DNA from: SXXH01 sp041165735 | Lineage (GTDB): Bacteria > Planctomycetota > UBA1135 > GCA-002686595 | NCBI GenBank assembly: GCA_046341775.1 | Contig: JBKDQQ010000002.1 | Span: forward strand, 1 to 15,630 | Reading direction: 5' to 3' | Length of the DNA: 15,630 nucleotides | Shown: one piece after another, positions 6,950 through 14,895 of the stretch | Position numbering within the stretch: position 1 is the first letter of the stretch | How the letters are laid out: the number at the start of each line of letters is the position of its first letter | Position numbers and translations under genes: made by a program | The notes under the pieces: model-generated | What the model was told of the DNA's origin: nothing | The model's database searches: none | The model's input: only the letters and a program-made list of their open reading frames with translations

Positions 6950-9100
6950 ATGCGGGACAGGCACGAGCAACAGGCGGAGCGGCGCGTCAAGGTCGGCATC
7001 GACGTCGGCGGGACGTTCACGCACGCCGTGGCGCTCGAGGCGCGCACGCACGAGCTCCTCGGCAAGGTGCTCGTCCCCACGACGCACGAGGCGCGCGAGG
7101 GCGTGGCGCGCGGCGTGGTCGATTCGCTGCTCCTCCTCTTGAAGGAGACCGGCATCGCGCCTTCCGAGGTGGTGCTGGTGGCGCACGGCACGACGCAGGC
7201 GACCAACGCGCTGCTCGAGGGCGACGTGGCGCCGGTGGGGATCGTCGCCATGGCGCGCGGCGCCACCAAGGCGCGCGCGCGGCGCGAGATGGAGCTGGGC
7301 GAGGTCGAGATCGCCGACGGCGTGCACTTGTCGACGCGCACGCGCTTCCTCGACCTGGACGCGGGGCTCTCCGACGCGCAGATCGACGCGGCCATCGACG
7401 GCCTCGTGGCGGAAGGCGCGCAAGTCGTCGTCGCCAGCCAGAGCTTCGGCATCGAGGATCCGGCGAACGAGCTGCGCGTGGTCGAGCGCGCCCGCGCGCG
7501 CGGCTTGTGCGCCACGGCGGGCAGCGAGCTGTCGCAGATCTTCGGGCTGCGCACGCGCACGCGCACCGCGGCGATCAACGCCTGCATGCTGCCCAAGATG
7601 CTCGAGACGGCGAACATGACGGAGCGCGCCGTCAAGGAGTCCGGCGTGGGCGCGCCGCTGATGGTCGTGCGCTCCGACGGCGGCATCATGGACCTCGCCA
7701 CGATGCGCACGCGTCCGATCCTGACGATGCTGTCGGGCCCGGCCGCGGGCGTGGCGGCGGCGATCCTGCACGCCAAGGTCAGCGACGGCATCTTCGTCGA
7801 GGTCGGCGGCACCTCGAGCGACATCTGCCTCGTGCGTCGCGGCCGTCCGCTGCTCGCCCAGGCGCGCATCGGCGGCGCGCGGCTCTTCGTGCGCACGATC
7901 GACGTGCGCACCGTGGGCGTGGCGGGAGGCTCGCTGGTGCGCGCCGCGGGCCGCAGGATCACCGCCGTCGGCCCGCGTAGCGCGCACATCGCCGGACTCG
8001 CCTACGAGGCCTTCTCGCCCGCCGATCCCGGGCGCGAGCTCGTGCGCATCGCGCCGCGGAAGGGCGATCGCGACGACCACGTGGCCTTGCGGACGCGCGG
8101 CGCCGCGCGCGCCGACGTGGCGCCCACGCCCACGGGCGCGGCGAACCTGCTGGGCTACGCCAAGGCGCGCTCGCGCGGCGACCACGCCGCGTGCGAGGCC
8201 GCCTGGACCATCTTCGGCAAGGAGCTCGGCCTTTCGGCGCTGGACGCGGCCAAGGCGGTGCTCGACGCGGCGATCGAGCGCGTGCTGCCCGTCGTCAAGG
8301 AGCTCGTCGCCGGCGCGAAGGGCGAGCGGTTGACGCTGGTCGGCGGCGGCGGCGGCGCGGAGGCGATCGTGCCGCACCTCGCGCGCAAGGCGCGGCTCGA
8401 GCACCAGATCGCCCCCGACGCCGAAGTCATCTCCGCCATCGGCGCCGCCATCGGCGTCGTGCAGGACGTGGTCGAGCGCTCGATGTCCGATCCCGGCGAG
8501 AGCGAACTCGACGCCTTGCGACGCGCCGCCTTCGAGTCGGTGGCGCGCATGGGCGCGGATCCCAAGACGATCGAGGTGCTGGTCGAGGTCGACCCGCGCG
8601 CGCGCCTGGCGCGGGCGACGGCGCGCGGCGCCAGTTCCATGGACGGCGCCAAGCGCGCCATCGACGACGACGAACGCCGCTCCTTGTGCGCCAAGGCGCT
8701 GGCGGTCGCGCCGGAGGACGTGCATCTCGCCGGCGAAGGTTGGCTGCGCGTCGGACACGCGCTGCGGCGCGAACGGTGGCTCGGCATCCTGCCGGTCGAG
8801 CGCGAACCCGCCTGCGTCGTCGATGGCGAAGGGCTCGTGCGCGCGCAGATGCCCGATGCGCGACGCGAGCTGGTCGACGTGGCGCGCCTCGACGCCACCT
8901 TGCGCCTCGTCGGCGAGCAGTTGTCGTCCTACGGCGACGCGGGCGAACTGCCGCCCGATGTGTTGCTCGTGCTGCCGACCAAGCTGGTCGACCTCGGCTC
9001 GCTCGCCACGGTCGAGCAGATGTGCGCGCTGGCGCGCCTCGAGACCCGCGGCTTGCCGGGCGGACTCGGCGTGGCGCTGCTCGCGCGACGCCGCGAGTGA
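6950..9100 (+). CDS. Hydantoinase/oxoprolinase family protein (HyuA-like, ATP-dependent)
   Basis: This 716-residue protein has the acetate/sugar-kinase-like ATPase core of hydantoinase A: VGIDVGGTFTHAVAL at 15-29 (phosphate 1 loop), VAHGTTQATNALLEG at 77-91, LSGPAAGV at 261-268, FVEVGGTSSDICLV at 282-295 (phosphate 2) and a Gly-rich LVGGGGGAEAIVPH around 464-477 (adenosine loop). Family members (N-methylhydantoinase, 5-oxoprolinase, acetone and acetophenone carboxylases) use ATP to activate a lactam, hydantoin or ketone. They usually work with a HyuB subunit, and none is present here. The phosphate 2 motif carries Glu where many members have Asp (E284). After about residue 510 comes a C-terminal part of roughly 200 residues that I cannot assign. 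The gene follows the permease by 9 bp with a weak AGGC before the ATG, so uptake and catalysis are probably co-regulated. Confidence 0.88.
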   Translation: MRDRHEQQAERRVKVGIDVGGTFTHAVALEARTHELLGKVLVPTTHEAREGVARGVVDSLLLLLKETGIAPSEVVLVAHGTTQATNALLEGDVAPVGIVAMARGATKARARREMELGEVEIADGVHLSTRTRFLDLDAGLSDAQIDAAIDGLVAEGAQVVVASQSFGIEDPANELRVVERARARGLCATAGSELSQIFGLRTRTRTAAINACMLPKMLETANMTERAVKESGVGAPLMVVRSDGGIMDLATMRTRPILTMLSGPAAGVAAAILHAKVSDGIFVEVGGTSSDICLVRRGRPLLAQARIGGARLFVRTIDVRTVGVAGGSLVRAAGRRITAVGPRSAHIAGLAYEAFSPADPGRELVRIAPRKGDRDDHVALRTRGAARADVAPTPTGAANLLGYAKARSRGDHAACEAAWTIFGKELGLSALDAAKAVLDAAIERVLPVVKELVAGAKGERLTLVGGGGGAEAIVPHLARKARLEHQIAPDAEVISAIGAAIGVVQDVVERSMSDPGESELDALRRAAFESVARMGADPKTIEVLVEVDPRARLARATARGASSMDGAKRAIDDDERRSLCAKALAVAPEDVHLAGEGWLRVGHALRRERWLGILPVEREPACVVDGEGLVRAQMPDARRELVDVARLDATLRLVGEQLSSYGDAGELPPDVLLVLPTKLVDLGSLATVEQMCALARLETRGLPGGLGVALLARRRE

Positions 9101-9118
9101 CCTTCCCCGGCGAGGCGC

Positions 9119-9138
9119 GGCCGGCAGCCAAGCCGGCC
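9119..9138 (+). terminator. GC-rich hairpin, first of two after the permease-HyuA operon
   Basis: GGCCGGC (9119-9125) and GCCGGCC (9132-9138) form a perfect 7-bp stem with a 6-base loop, 18 bases after the HyuA-like stop codon. There is no U-tract. It may stabilise or end the operon mRNA. Confidence 0.4.
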
Positions 9139-9158
9139 TGCGATCCAGCTGCACGATC

Positions 9159-9187
9159 CCGGCCGCAAGGCGGCTTGCAGGGGCCGG
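9159..9187 (+). terminator. GC-rich hairpin, second of two after the permease-HyuA operon
   Basis: CCGGCCGCAAG (9159-9169) pairs with CTTGC (9174-9178) and GGCCGG (9182-9187), giving an 11-bp stem around a GCGG tetraloop with a 3-base bulge (9179-9181). No U-tract follows. Together with the first hairpin it is the likely 3' boundary of the operon, or a palindromic intergenic element. Confidence 0.4.
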
Positions 9188-9308
9188 TGGAACGGGCGTG
9201 ACCACCCCTTGGCGCTAGACTAGGCGGCGGTTCGAGCGCGCTCCGCGTGCCCGGGTGCCGGGCCCGCGCCGAAGTCCGACGCTCGCGCCCACACCCAGCC
9301 AAGCCACC

Positions 9309-11708
9309 GTGAAGACCCACGCCACCCTCGTCGGCTCGTTCCTGCCCTTCGTCTGCGTCGGCGTGCTCGCGGCCACGGCGCCTGCGCGGTCGAGCACCCA
9401 GGACGCCAACGCGGCAAGTGGCGCCAAGGCGCAAGACTCGGCTACGCAGGACTCGGCAACGCAGGACTCGGCAACGCAGGGCTCGGCTTCGCGGGGCTCG
9501 ACCACGCAGGGCGGCGGCCAGCAGGATCCCGGCGCGCGTCCCGCCGGCGGGGCGGCGCCCTCCGACGACGCCTTCAAGTACGGCTCGCCGGCGCAACTGC
9601 AGCAAGGCCTCACCGAGCCCGACATGTGGCCCGCGGCCAGCGAGGAGGGCTGGAAGAAGCCGGTGCTGATCCAGTGGCAGCGCAACTTCGAGGACGCGCT
9701 GCGCGTGTCGAAGGCGACCGGCAAGCCCGTGATGGTGGCCGTCAACATGGACGGCGAGATCGCCAGCGAGCATTGGGCCGGCGTGCGCTACCGCGACCCC
9801 GAGACGGCCAAGTTCTTCGAGAGCTACGTGTGCGTGGTGGCGAGCGTCTACCGCCACACGCCGCGCGACCACGACGAGGCGGGGAACCGCATCCCCTGCC
9901 CGCGCCTCGGCACGGTGACTTGCGGCGAGCACATCGACTGCGAGCGCCAGTTGTACGACAAGTACTTCGACGGCATGCGCGTCTCGCCGCGCCACATCGC
10001 GCTCGACCTCGAGGCCAAGCCGCTCTACGACGTGTACTTCGCCTGGGACACGCAGACGATCTCGACGGCCTTGGTGAAGGGCATCGAGCACCTGCCCAAG
10101 CCCCTGCCGCGGCCGCCGGACTCGACGCTCGAGGAGCGCATCGCCAGCCCCGACGCCGTGGAGCGCGCCGCGTTGGAGGCGCAGTACAAGACCGCCTCGG
10201 TCGAGGTGCGGCGCACCCTGATCGAGAAGATCGGCGCGCAGAAGTCGGTCGACCAGACGGAGCTCCTGCGCCTCGCCTTGTTCGGCCTCGACGCCGAGTT
10301 GGCGCGCGCGGCGCGACGCGTGCTGGCGACTTCGGAGACCGAGGGCGCCGTCGACCTGATCGGCGAGGTGCTCAAGCAACCGCTCGCCGACGACGAGCGC
10401 GCCATGCTCGTCGAGGCGGCCAAGCGCCTGGCGCAGCGGCACCCGCGCGCCTCGACGCTGGCCTCGGTGCAGGAAGGCTTGTCGCGCGGCTCGAACCTGC
10501 TCGACGCGCGACGCTTCGCGGAGATCGAGTACTCGTCGCAATCGCGCGCGGCCGGCGCCGCGCCCGTCGAAAGCACGCTGGAGCGGCGCGTGGCGGCGGC
10601 CGAAGGTGCCCCCAGCGACGCCGCGCGCCAACTGGCGCTGGCCGAGGCCATGCTCGAGCGCGCCGAAGGACGACCCGAGGATGTGCGCTTCGCGCAACTG
10701 CTGGTGGCCGACGCCCGGCGGGCGGCCGAGGCCGCGGCGCGCCTCGGCGCGAGCGGCTGGCGCTTGTCCGCCGTGCGCGCGGCGGTGTGCGATTGGAACG
10801 GCGACGTGGCGGCGGCGCGCGCGGCGGCCGTCGAGGCGATCGAAGGCGGCATGCTCAAGGACGCCTCGACCGAGGCCACGGTGCACGAACGGACGGCGCT
10901 GCGCGTCGTCAGCTTGTTCGCCGCCGCGCGCGAGTCCGCGATCCGCGAAGCGTACAGGAAGCGCGAGCGTTGGCCGAGCGAGTGGCTGGCCGACGTGAAC
11001 GCGGCAGGCCTCCTCGTGGCGAAGAACCGCTTGGCGAGCGTCGAGCAGCTGCTCGCCATCCACGACTTCCTGCGCTGGCTGGGCGGAGCGCCGCGCGCCA
11101 ACGCCATCCTGGAGGAGCTGCTGGCGCGCCATCCGGATTCGCCGCAGGCGCACGACCGCCTGCGCGCTCGCCTGTTGTTCGACGGCGGCCCCGCGCGCCT
11201 CGAGTCCGACTACGAGGCGCGCCTCGCCAAGCCGGACGCGCATCCGCAACTGGCGTGGTTCGCGGGATACGCCGCGCTGGTCGCGGCCGAGCACCACCGC
11301 CGCGAAGGACGCGCGGACGAGGCCATGGCCTCGTACGCGCGCGGCGTGGCGCGCTACGCGGCGTGGAGCGCGGCGAACCCCGAGGGGGCCGCCGAAGCCG
11401 CGCACTACGAGGCGCTGGCGCTCGCCGGACGCGCGCGCGTGCTGCTCGAGCGCGGCGACTTGGCCGGTGCCCTCGATGCGCTGCTCGCCTGTTTGGAGCG
11501 CTCGCCGAGGAGCGCCGCCTCGCCGGACGGCTTGAACATCACGCCCGCCGACACGGCGCGCCAGCTGCAGGCGCGGCTCGCCGTGCCGGAACAGGCCGAG
11601 GCGCAGGCGCGCCTCGCCGCCGCGCTGGCGAAGCTCGATCCGGCGCTGCTCGAGAAGCGCGAGTTCGAGCGCGAGGATCCGCGCCAGGGCCGGCGTCGGC
11701 GGCAGTGA
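9309..11708 (+). CDS. Large exported protein with thioredoxin-like segment and helical repeats
   Basis: Starting at GTG 9309 gives 799 residues with a signal peptide: a short Lys-containing N-terminus, hydrophobic 8-24 and APARS near 25-29. ATG 9255 in the same frame would add 18 polar residues and hide the signal. Residues 41-67 are a pentapeptide repeat (QDSAT-like). Residues 122-262 resemble a thioredoxin fold of the kind found in periplasmic proteins: FEDALRVSKATGKPVMVAVN, then YRDPETAKFFESYVCVVASV. The active-site CxxC is missing, replaced by MDGEIASEHW. Cysteines 175, 197, 205 and 211 are present, and a C-x5-C lies at 205-211. Residues 275-400 look like HEAT-type helices and 430-780 like TPR/helical repeats (for example VLLERGDLAGALDALLACLE at 711-730). 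A redox role is doubtful; a scaffold or chaperone role in the envelope is more likely. The function is unknown. Confidence 0.82.
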   Translation: MKTHATLVGSFLPFVCVGVLAATAPARSSTQDANAASGAKAQDSATQDSATQDSATQGSASRGSTTQGGGQQDPGARPAGGAAPSDDAFKYGSPAQLQQGLTEPDMWPAASEEGWKKPVLIQWQRNFEDALRVSKATGKPVMVAVNMDGEIASEHWAGVRYRDPETAKFFESYVCVVASVYRHTPRDHDEAGNRIPCPRLGTVTCGEHIDCERQLYDKYFDGMRVSPRHIALDLEAKPLYDVYFAWDTQTISTALVKGIEHLPKPLPRPPDSTLEERIASPDAVERAALEAQYKTASVEVRRTLIEKIGAQKSVDQTELLRLALFGLDAELARAARRVLATSETEGAVDLIGEVLKQPLADDERAMLVEAAKRLAQRHPRASTLASVQEGLSRGSNLLDARRFAEIEYSSQSRAAGAAPVESTLERRVAAAEGAPSDAARQLALAEAMLERAEGRPEDVRFAQLLVADARRAAEAAARLGASGWRLSAVRAAVCDWNGDVAAARAAAVEAIEGGMLKDASTEATVHERTALRVVSLFAAARESAIREAYRKRERWPSEWLADVNAAGLLVAKNRLASVEQLLAIHDFLRWLGGAPRANAILEELLARHPDSPQAHDRLRARLLFDGGPARLESDYEARLAKPDAHPQLAWFAGYAALVAAEHHRREGRADEAMASYARGVARYAAWSAANPEGAAEAAHYEALALAGRARVLLERGDLAGALDALLACLERSPRSAASPDGLNITPADTARQLQARLAVPEQAEAQARLAAALAKLDPALLEKREFEREDPRQGRRRRQ
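9432..9506 (+). repeat. Five tandem 15-bp units coding for QDSAT-like pentapeptides
   Basis: Units start at 9432, 9447, 9462, 9477 and 9492. The second and third (CAGGACTCGGCAACG) are identical; the others differ at a few bases. They encode QDSAT, QDSAT, QDSAT, QGSAS, RGSTT in frame, in a Ser/Thr/Gln-rich linker just after the signal peptide. Unit number can change without breaking the frame. Confidence 0.85.
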
Positions 11709-11712
11709 CGCC

Positions 11713-11726
11713 GAGCGCCGTCGCTC
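11713..11726. terminator. Weak hairpin between convergent genes
   Basis: GAGCG (11713-11717) and CGCTC (11722-11726) can form a 5-bp stem with a CCGT loop in the 19-bp gap between the exported helical-repeat gene and the FAD oxidoreductase gene. It is the only candidate terminator for either gene; such a short stem may be chance. Confidence 0.25.
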
Positions 11727-11727
11727 C

Positions 11728-13245
11728 TCAACGCGCGAGCGGCGTGTCCTCGTCGAAGGAATGCGTGCCGCGCGCGTAGGAGAGCTGCTCGGCCTCGAAG
11801 CGCGGATCGTCGCAGCCCACGTCCCGGAACGGCACGAGCATCGAGCCCTCGCGCACGAGCGCCTCCTGCAGGCGCGTCGGGTTCAACTCGCGCGGCTCGC
11901 AACGGGCCTGTGCGCACAGCGCGGCCGCCATGCCGGCCGCTTGTCCGATCTGCATGACGACCGGCTGCAGGCGCGTGCAGCCGTTGGCGATGTGCGTCGA
12001 TCCGATGGTCTTCTCCGCGCACACGAGCCCGTCGTGCCCGCGCGGCACGAGCGCGCCGTACGGGATCTGGAAGGGCGCGTTCTTCGGATAGTCCTCGACC
12101 AGGCGCCGGCCGGGCGGCAGGTGCGCCTTGGCGTGGTGGTGGTCGAGGAAGTAGTCGCCCACGGCGATGGAAGTCGGCGCGAGGCGCGGGCGCGCCTTGC
12201 CCGCGCGCGGCACCACTTCGCTCTCGCCCACCGTCTCGAGGGCGACGACGCGCCGCGACTCGCGCACGTAGGGCATGAAGGGCAGCGCGTCGGGCGTGCC
12301 GAACTCGTTCCACAAGCCCCACTCGGGGTGGCCCAACTCGCGCTGCATGTGGCGCACGAAGGCCAGCGTGCGCCGCTTGGCGCGCCGGAACACGTCGAGC
12401 CGGCCGGGGCCGGGCTCGTACATGGCGAGGTCGATCGGGAAGTCGTTCGAGTGGAACGGCCAGTTCAGCATGAACTTGCCCGTGCCGCCGTCGCTCGTCG
12501 CCAACGCGCCGTAGGTGATGAACGAATTCCAATCGTGCAGGCCGTGGTTCCAATGCGCCGGATCCGGGTTCGAGCACAGGATCGAGGTCGCGCCGTCGAA
12601 CTCGCGCGGATCGTGCTCGGGCACGGGCTCGATCTCCTTGGCGCGTCCGCTGGGATCGGGGCGCAGGATGGCGACCCAGGTCGGGTCCTGCACCTCGAGG
12701 TCGGGCTGCTCGGGCGCGCTCGGCTCCAAGGTCTGCGCGCGCGATTCGCGGCCGAAGCGGTGCTCGACGCCCGCGGCGAGCAGCACGTCGCCGTAGTCCG
12801 TGGCCTCGACGACGACATGCGCGCGCACCTCGCGCACCTCGCCGTCGTGCTCGTAGCGCGCGCCGACCACGCGCGTCCCCTCGACCAGCGCTTCGCGGAA
12901 GCGCGCGCCGAAGAGCACGACCGCGCCGGTCTCCGACACGAAGCGCGCGAGGATGCGCGCCCCCGTCGCGGGTTCGAAGCATGTATTGGAGACCCAGCCC
13001 GTGCGCACGCGCGCGGCTCCGCCGTAGTGGCTTTCGATCGCGTCGCGGAATCGGCGGAAGAAGCCGCTTCCCAAGGCTCCCTCGTTGCCGTCCAATGCAC
13101 TCACTCCCGCGGCGGTGACCATGCCGCCGAGCCACGGGCTCTCCTCGAGGACGAGCACCGAGGCGCCCGCGCGCGCGGCTTGCCACGCCGCGGCGACGCC
13201 CGAACAGCCGCCACCCACCACCAGCACATCGACGCGATCGACCAT
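11728..13245 (-). CDS. FAD-dependent oxidoreductase (PF12831 type)
   Basis: The 505-residue product opens with a Rossmann dinucleotide-binding motif, VDVLVVGGGCSGVAAAWQAA (5-24), with the ribose-binding acidic residue at 34-35. VVVEATDYGDVLLAAGV (144-160) is the second FAD-contact region typical of the PF12831 family. A C-terminal segment, AEKTIGSTHIANGCTRLQ followed by IGQAAGMAAAL, forms the last FAD-contact part. Length is usual for the family. There is no signal or Tat motif, so it should be cytoplasmic. Substrates are poorly known; family genes in planctomycetes often lie with carbohydrate or sulfatase genes. ATG 13245 is chosen because the Rossmann strand follows at once. ATG 13269, with GAGG 4 bases upstream, would add 8 residues. 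The start codon overlaps that of the divergent hydrolase gene. Confidence 0.9.
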   Translation of the reverse strand: MVDRVDVLVVGGGCSGVAAAWQAARAGASVLVLEESPWLGGMVTAAGVSALDGNEGALGSGFFRRFRDAIESHYGGAARVRTGWVSNTCFEPATGARILARFVSETGAVVLFGARFREALVEGTRVVGARYEHDGEVREVRAHVVVEATDYGDVLLAAGVEHRFGRESRAQTLEPSAPEQPDLEVQDPTWVAILRPDPSGRAKEIEPVPEHDPREFDGATSILCSNPDPAHWNHGLHDWNSFITYGALATSDGGTGKFMLNWPFHSNDFPIDLAMYEPGPGRLDVFRRAKRRTLAFVRHMQRELGHPEWGLWNEFGTPDALPFMPYVRESRRVVALETVGESEVVPRAGKARPRLAPTSIAVGDYFLDHHHAKAHLPPGRRLVEDYPKNAPFQIPYGALVPRGHDGLVCAEKTIGSTHIANGCTRLQPVVMQIGQAAGMAAALCAQARCEPRELNPTRLQEALVREGSMLVPFRDVGCDDPRFEAEQLSYARGTHSFDEDTPLAR

Positions 13246-14692
13246 GTTGCGCACGATCCTAGCGAGCATCGTCCTCGGAACCAGCGCGGCGCCGGCCCTG
13301 GCGCAGGAACTGCGCGGCGTGTGGATCGCCAACACCGGCAGCGCCGTGCTCGAGTCGCGCCAAGGGATCGTCGCCGCGCTGGAGGCGTGCCGCGCGCACG
13401 GCTTGAACGCCGTCTACCCGGTGATGTGGAGCAAGGGGCTGACCTGCTACCCGAGCGCGGTGGCGGAAGGCGTCGTCGGCGCGCGCATCGATCCGCGCTA
13501 CGGCGAACGCGATCCGCTGGCGCAGATGGTCTACGAAGCGCATCGCCGCGGCATCGAGGTCGTCGCGTGGCTCGAGTACGGCTTCGCCGCCGAGCACGCC
13601 AAGCGCCCGACCAACTTGTTGAAGCGCCATCCCGACTGGGCCGCCATGGGCCCCGACGGCAAGCGCGTGGTGAAGAACGACTTCACCTGGGCGAACAGCT
13701 TCGACCCGCGCGTCCAGCGCTTCCTCGCCGACATGGTGCTGGAAGTGGCGCGCGAGCACGACGTCGACGGCGTGCAAGGCGACGACCGCCTGCCCGCCGT
13801 CGCCGCCACGGCGGGCTACGACAAGGCGACCTTGAAGGCGTGGAGCCTGCACTCGAAGAGCTCGAAGAAGCCCGCGCTCGACGATCCCGAGTGGAAGGCG
13901 TGGCGCGCGGGGTTGCTCAGCGATTGGATGGCGGCCTTGCGCGGCGAACTGCGGGCGGCGGAGGGCCTGCAGTGGTCCAGCTCGCCCTCGTGCTATCCGT
14001 GGGGACTCGACGAGTACCTGCAGGACGCCAAGGCGTGGGTCGAGCGCGGACTCGTCGACGCCATCCATCCGCAGGTGTACCGCAAGGACCTGGACGCCTA
14101 CGTCGCGACGCTCAAGCAGCAGGTGCGCGAACTGCGCCGCGCGGGCGGGCCCTTGTTCGCGCCCGGCGTGCTCGTCAAGGCGGGCGACTACGTGATCGAA
14201 CGCGAGCACCTGCTCGGCGCGGTGGCGGCCAACCGCGAACAGGGTTGCGCCGGCGAGATCCACTTCTTCCTCGAGGGACTGCGCGAGAAGGACGACCACC
14301 TGCTGCGAGCCTTGCGCGCCGGACCGTACGCCGCGGATGCGTTGGCGCCGTGGCGCATGGCGAAGCCGCGTCCCGCGCCGGTGGAAGCGCTGGCCGACGA
14401 GGAGGGCCGGGCCGTGGTGCGCGCGCCGATGCAAGGCGCGTTCGACGTGTGGCTGGACCAGGCGGATTGGCAATCGGCCAAGCGGGCGCCGGGCGAACTC
14501 GAGGTCGGCTTCGCCACCGATTCGGCTGGCGGATCGCGCGAGGTGCGCTTGCAAGAGGGCTTGGCGCGCCTGACGCGCGTGCGACTCGCCCAAGGCGAGG
14601 CGCTGAACGTCGTCATGCGCACGAAGTCCGGCTCGGTCGCGGTGCGCGACGTGCGCGTGGTGCTCTTGGCGACGCGCGATGCGCTGCGTTGA
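13244..14692 (+). CDS. Exported glycosyl-hydrolase-like family 10 protein (GHL10, YngK-like)
   Basis: The 482-residue product begins with a clear signal peptide, MLRTILASIVLGTSAAPALA|Q, and goes straight into the GHL10 (PF02638) barrel: ELRGVWIAN (22-30), the helix EACRAHGLNAVYPVMW (47-62), GERDPLAQMVYEAHRRGIEVVAWLEYGF (87-114), LLKRHPDWAAMGPDGK (125-140), FDPRVQRFLADMVLEVAREHDVDGVQGDD (153-181) and VDAIHPQVYRKD (271-282). Acidic residues at E111 and D180/D181, at barrel strand ends, are candidate catalytic or binding residues; the mechanism in this family is not settled. Residues about 375-482 form a short beta-rich C-terminal domain. The protein is exported and probably acts on a polysaccharide or peptidoglycan-like glycan; the substrate is unknown. 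The ATG at 13085 is too early and lies antisense to the oxidoreductase. A strong hairpin follows the stop codon. Confidence 0.88.
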   Translation: MLRTILASIVLGTSAAPALAQELRGVWIANTGSAVLESRQGIVAALEACRAHGLNAVYPVMWSKGLTCYPSAVAEGVVGARIDPRYGERDPLAQMVYEAHRRGIEVVAWLEYGFAAEHAKRPTNLLKRHPDWAAMGPDGKRVVKNDFTWANSFDPRVQRFLADMVLEVAREHDVDGVQGDDRLPAVAATAGYDKATLKAWSLHSKSSKKPALDDPEWKAWRAGLLSDWMAALRGELRAAEGLQWSSSPSCYPWGLDEYLQDAKAWVERGLVDAIHPQVYRKDLDAYVATLKQQVRELRRAGGPLFAPGVLVKAGDYVIEREHLLGAVAANREQGCAGEIHFFLEGLREKDDHLLRALRAGPYAADALAPWRMAKPRPAPVEALADEEGRAVVRAPMQGAFDVWLDQADWQSAKRAPGELEVGFATDSAGGSREVRLQEGLARLTRVRLAQGEALNVVMRTKSGSVAVRDVRVVLLATRDALR

Positions 14693-14694
14693 TG

Positions 14695-14725
14695 CGCTTC
14701 GCGGCCGAGGGTCGGCCGCGAAGCG
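14695..14725 (+). terminator. Perfect 14-bp-stem hairpin after the GHL10 gene
   Basis: CGCTTCGCGGCCGA (14695-14708) and TCGGCCGCGAAGCG (14712-14725) are exact reverse complements around a GGG loop, starting 2 bases after the GHL10 stop codon. No U-tract follows, but the long stem and position make it the likely transcript end. Confidence 0.65.
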
Positions 14726-14795
14726 GACCTGCACGGCTCCGCTCGCGGCGATCACCCCTATGCACGCGGGCTGCCGGGATTGTCGACGGCGCTCC

Positions 14796-14825
14796 TTGAC
14801 AGGCGTGCGATGCCGAAATTAGATT
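14796..14825 (+). promoter_or_regulatory. Sigma-70-type promoter for the last gene
   Basis: A perfect -35 box TTGACA (14796-14801) is followed after 18 bases by TAGATT (14820-14825), four of six matches to TATAAT, in a local AT-richer patch. Transcription would start near 14832, leaving a leader of about 150 bases before ATG 14981. It is the best promoter in the window. Confidence 0.65.
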
Positions 14826-14865
14826 CTGGCCGTCGGGGGTTCTTGGCTCGTGCATCCGAGGGGGT

Positions 14866-14895
14866 GCGCATTGGGCTGGAATCTCCGTAATGCGC
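14866..14895 (+). repeat. Inverted repeat in the leader of the last gene
   Basis: GCGCATT (14866-14872) and AATGCGC (14889-14895) are exact reverse complements with a 16-base loop. It lies inside the predicted leader, after the promoter at 14796-14825, so it could be an RNA hairpin or a binding site. No known riboswitch consensus is recognised. Confidence 0.4.

Larger units (their letters stand above)
9101..9308. other. Intergenic region with two hairpins downstream of HyuA-like gene
   Basis: This 208-bp spacer holds two GC-rich inverted repeats (9119-9138 and 9159-9187), a CTAGACT box at 9215-9221 that could be a -10 element (TAGACT, four of six matches) and about 85 bases of leader before the GTG at 9309. 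No -35 box at proper spacing is seen. Confidence 0.45.

Noticed and set aside
5078..9205. Very long minus-strand open frame (1375 codons) across the sigma-factor, permease and HyuA-like genes.
   Set aside because: It is rich in Arg, His, Ala and Gly with no domain motif and overlaps three well-supported genes. It is an artefact of GC-rich codon bias. The same holds for 8427-11405 (minus), 11761-14799 (plus) and 275-2632 (plus).
9215..9221. CTAGACT as a -10 element for the large exported protein gene.
   Set aside because: Only four of six matches, and no -35 box at 16-18 bases upstream; kept only as a remark in the intergenic entry.
11709..11727. An additional small gene or RNA between the convergent genes.
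   Set aside because: Only 19 bases are available.
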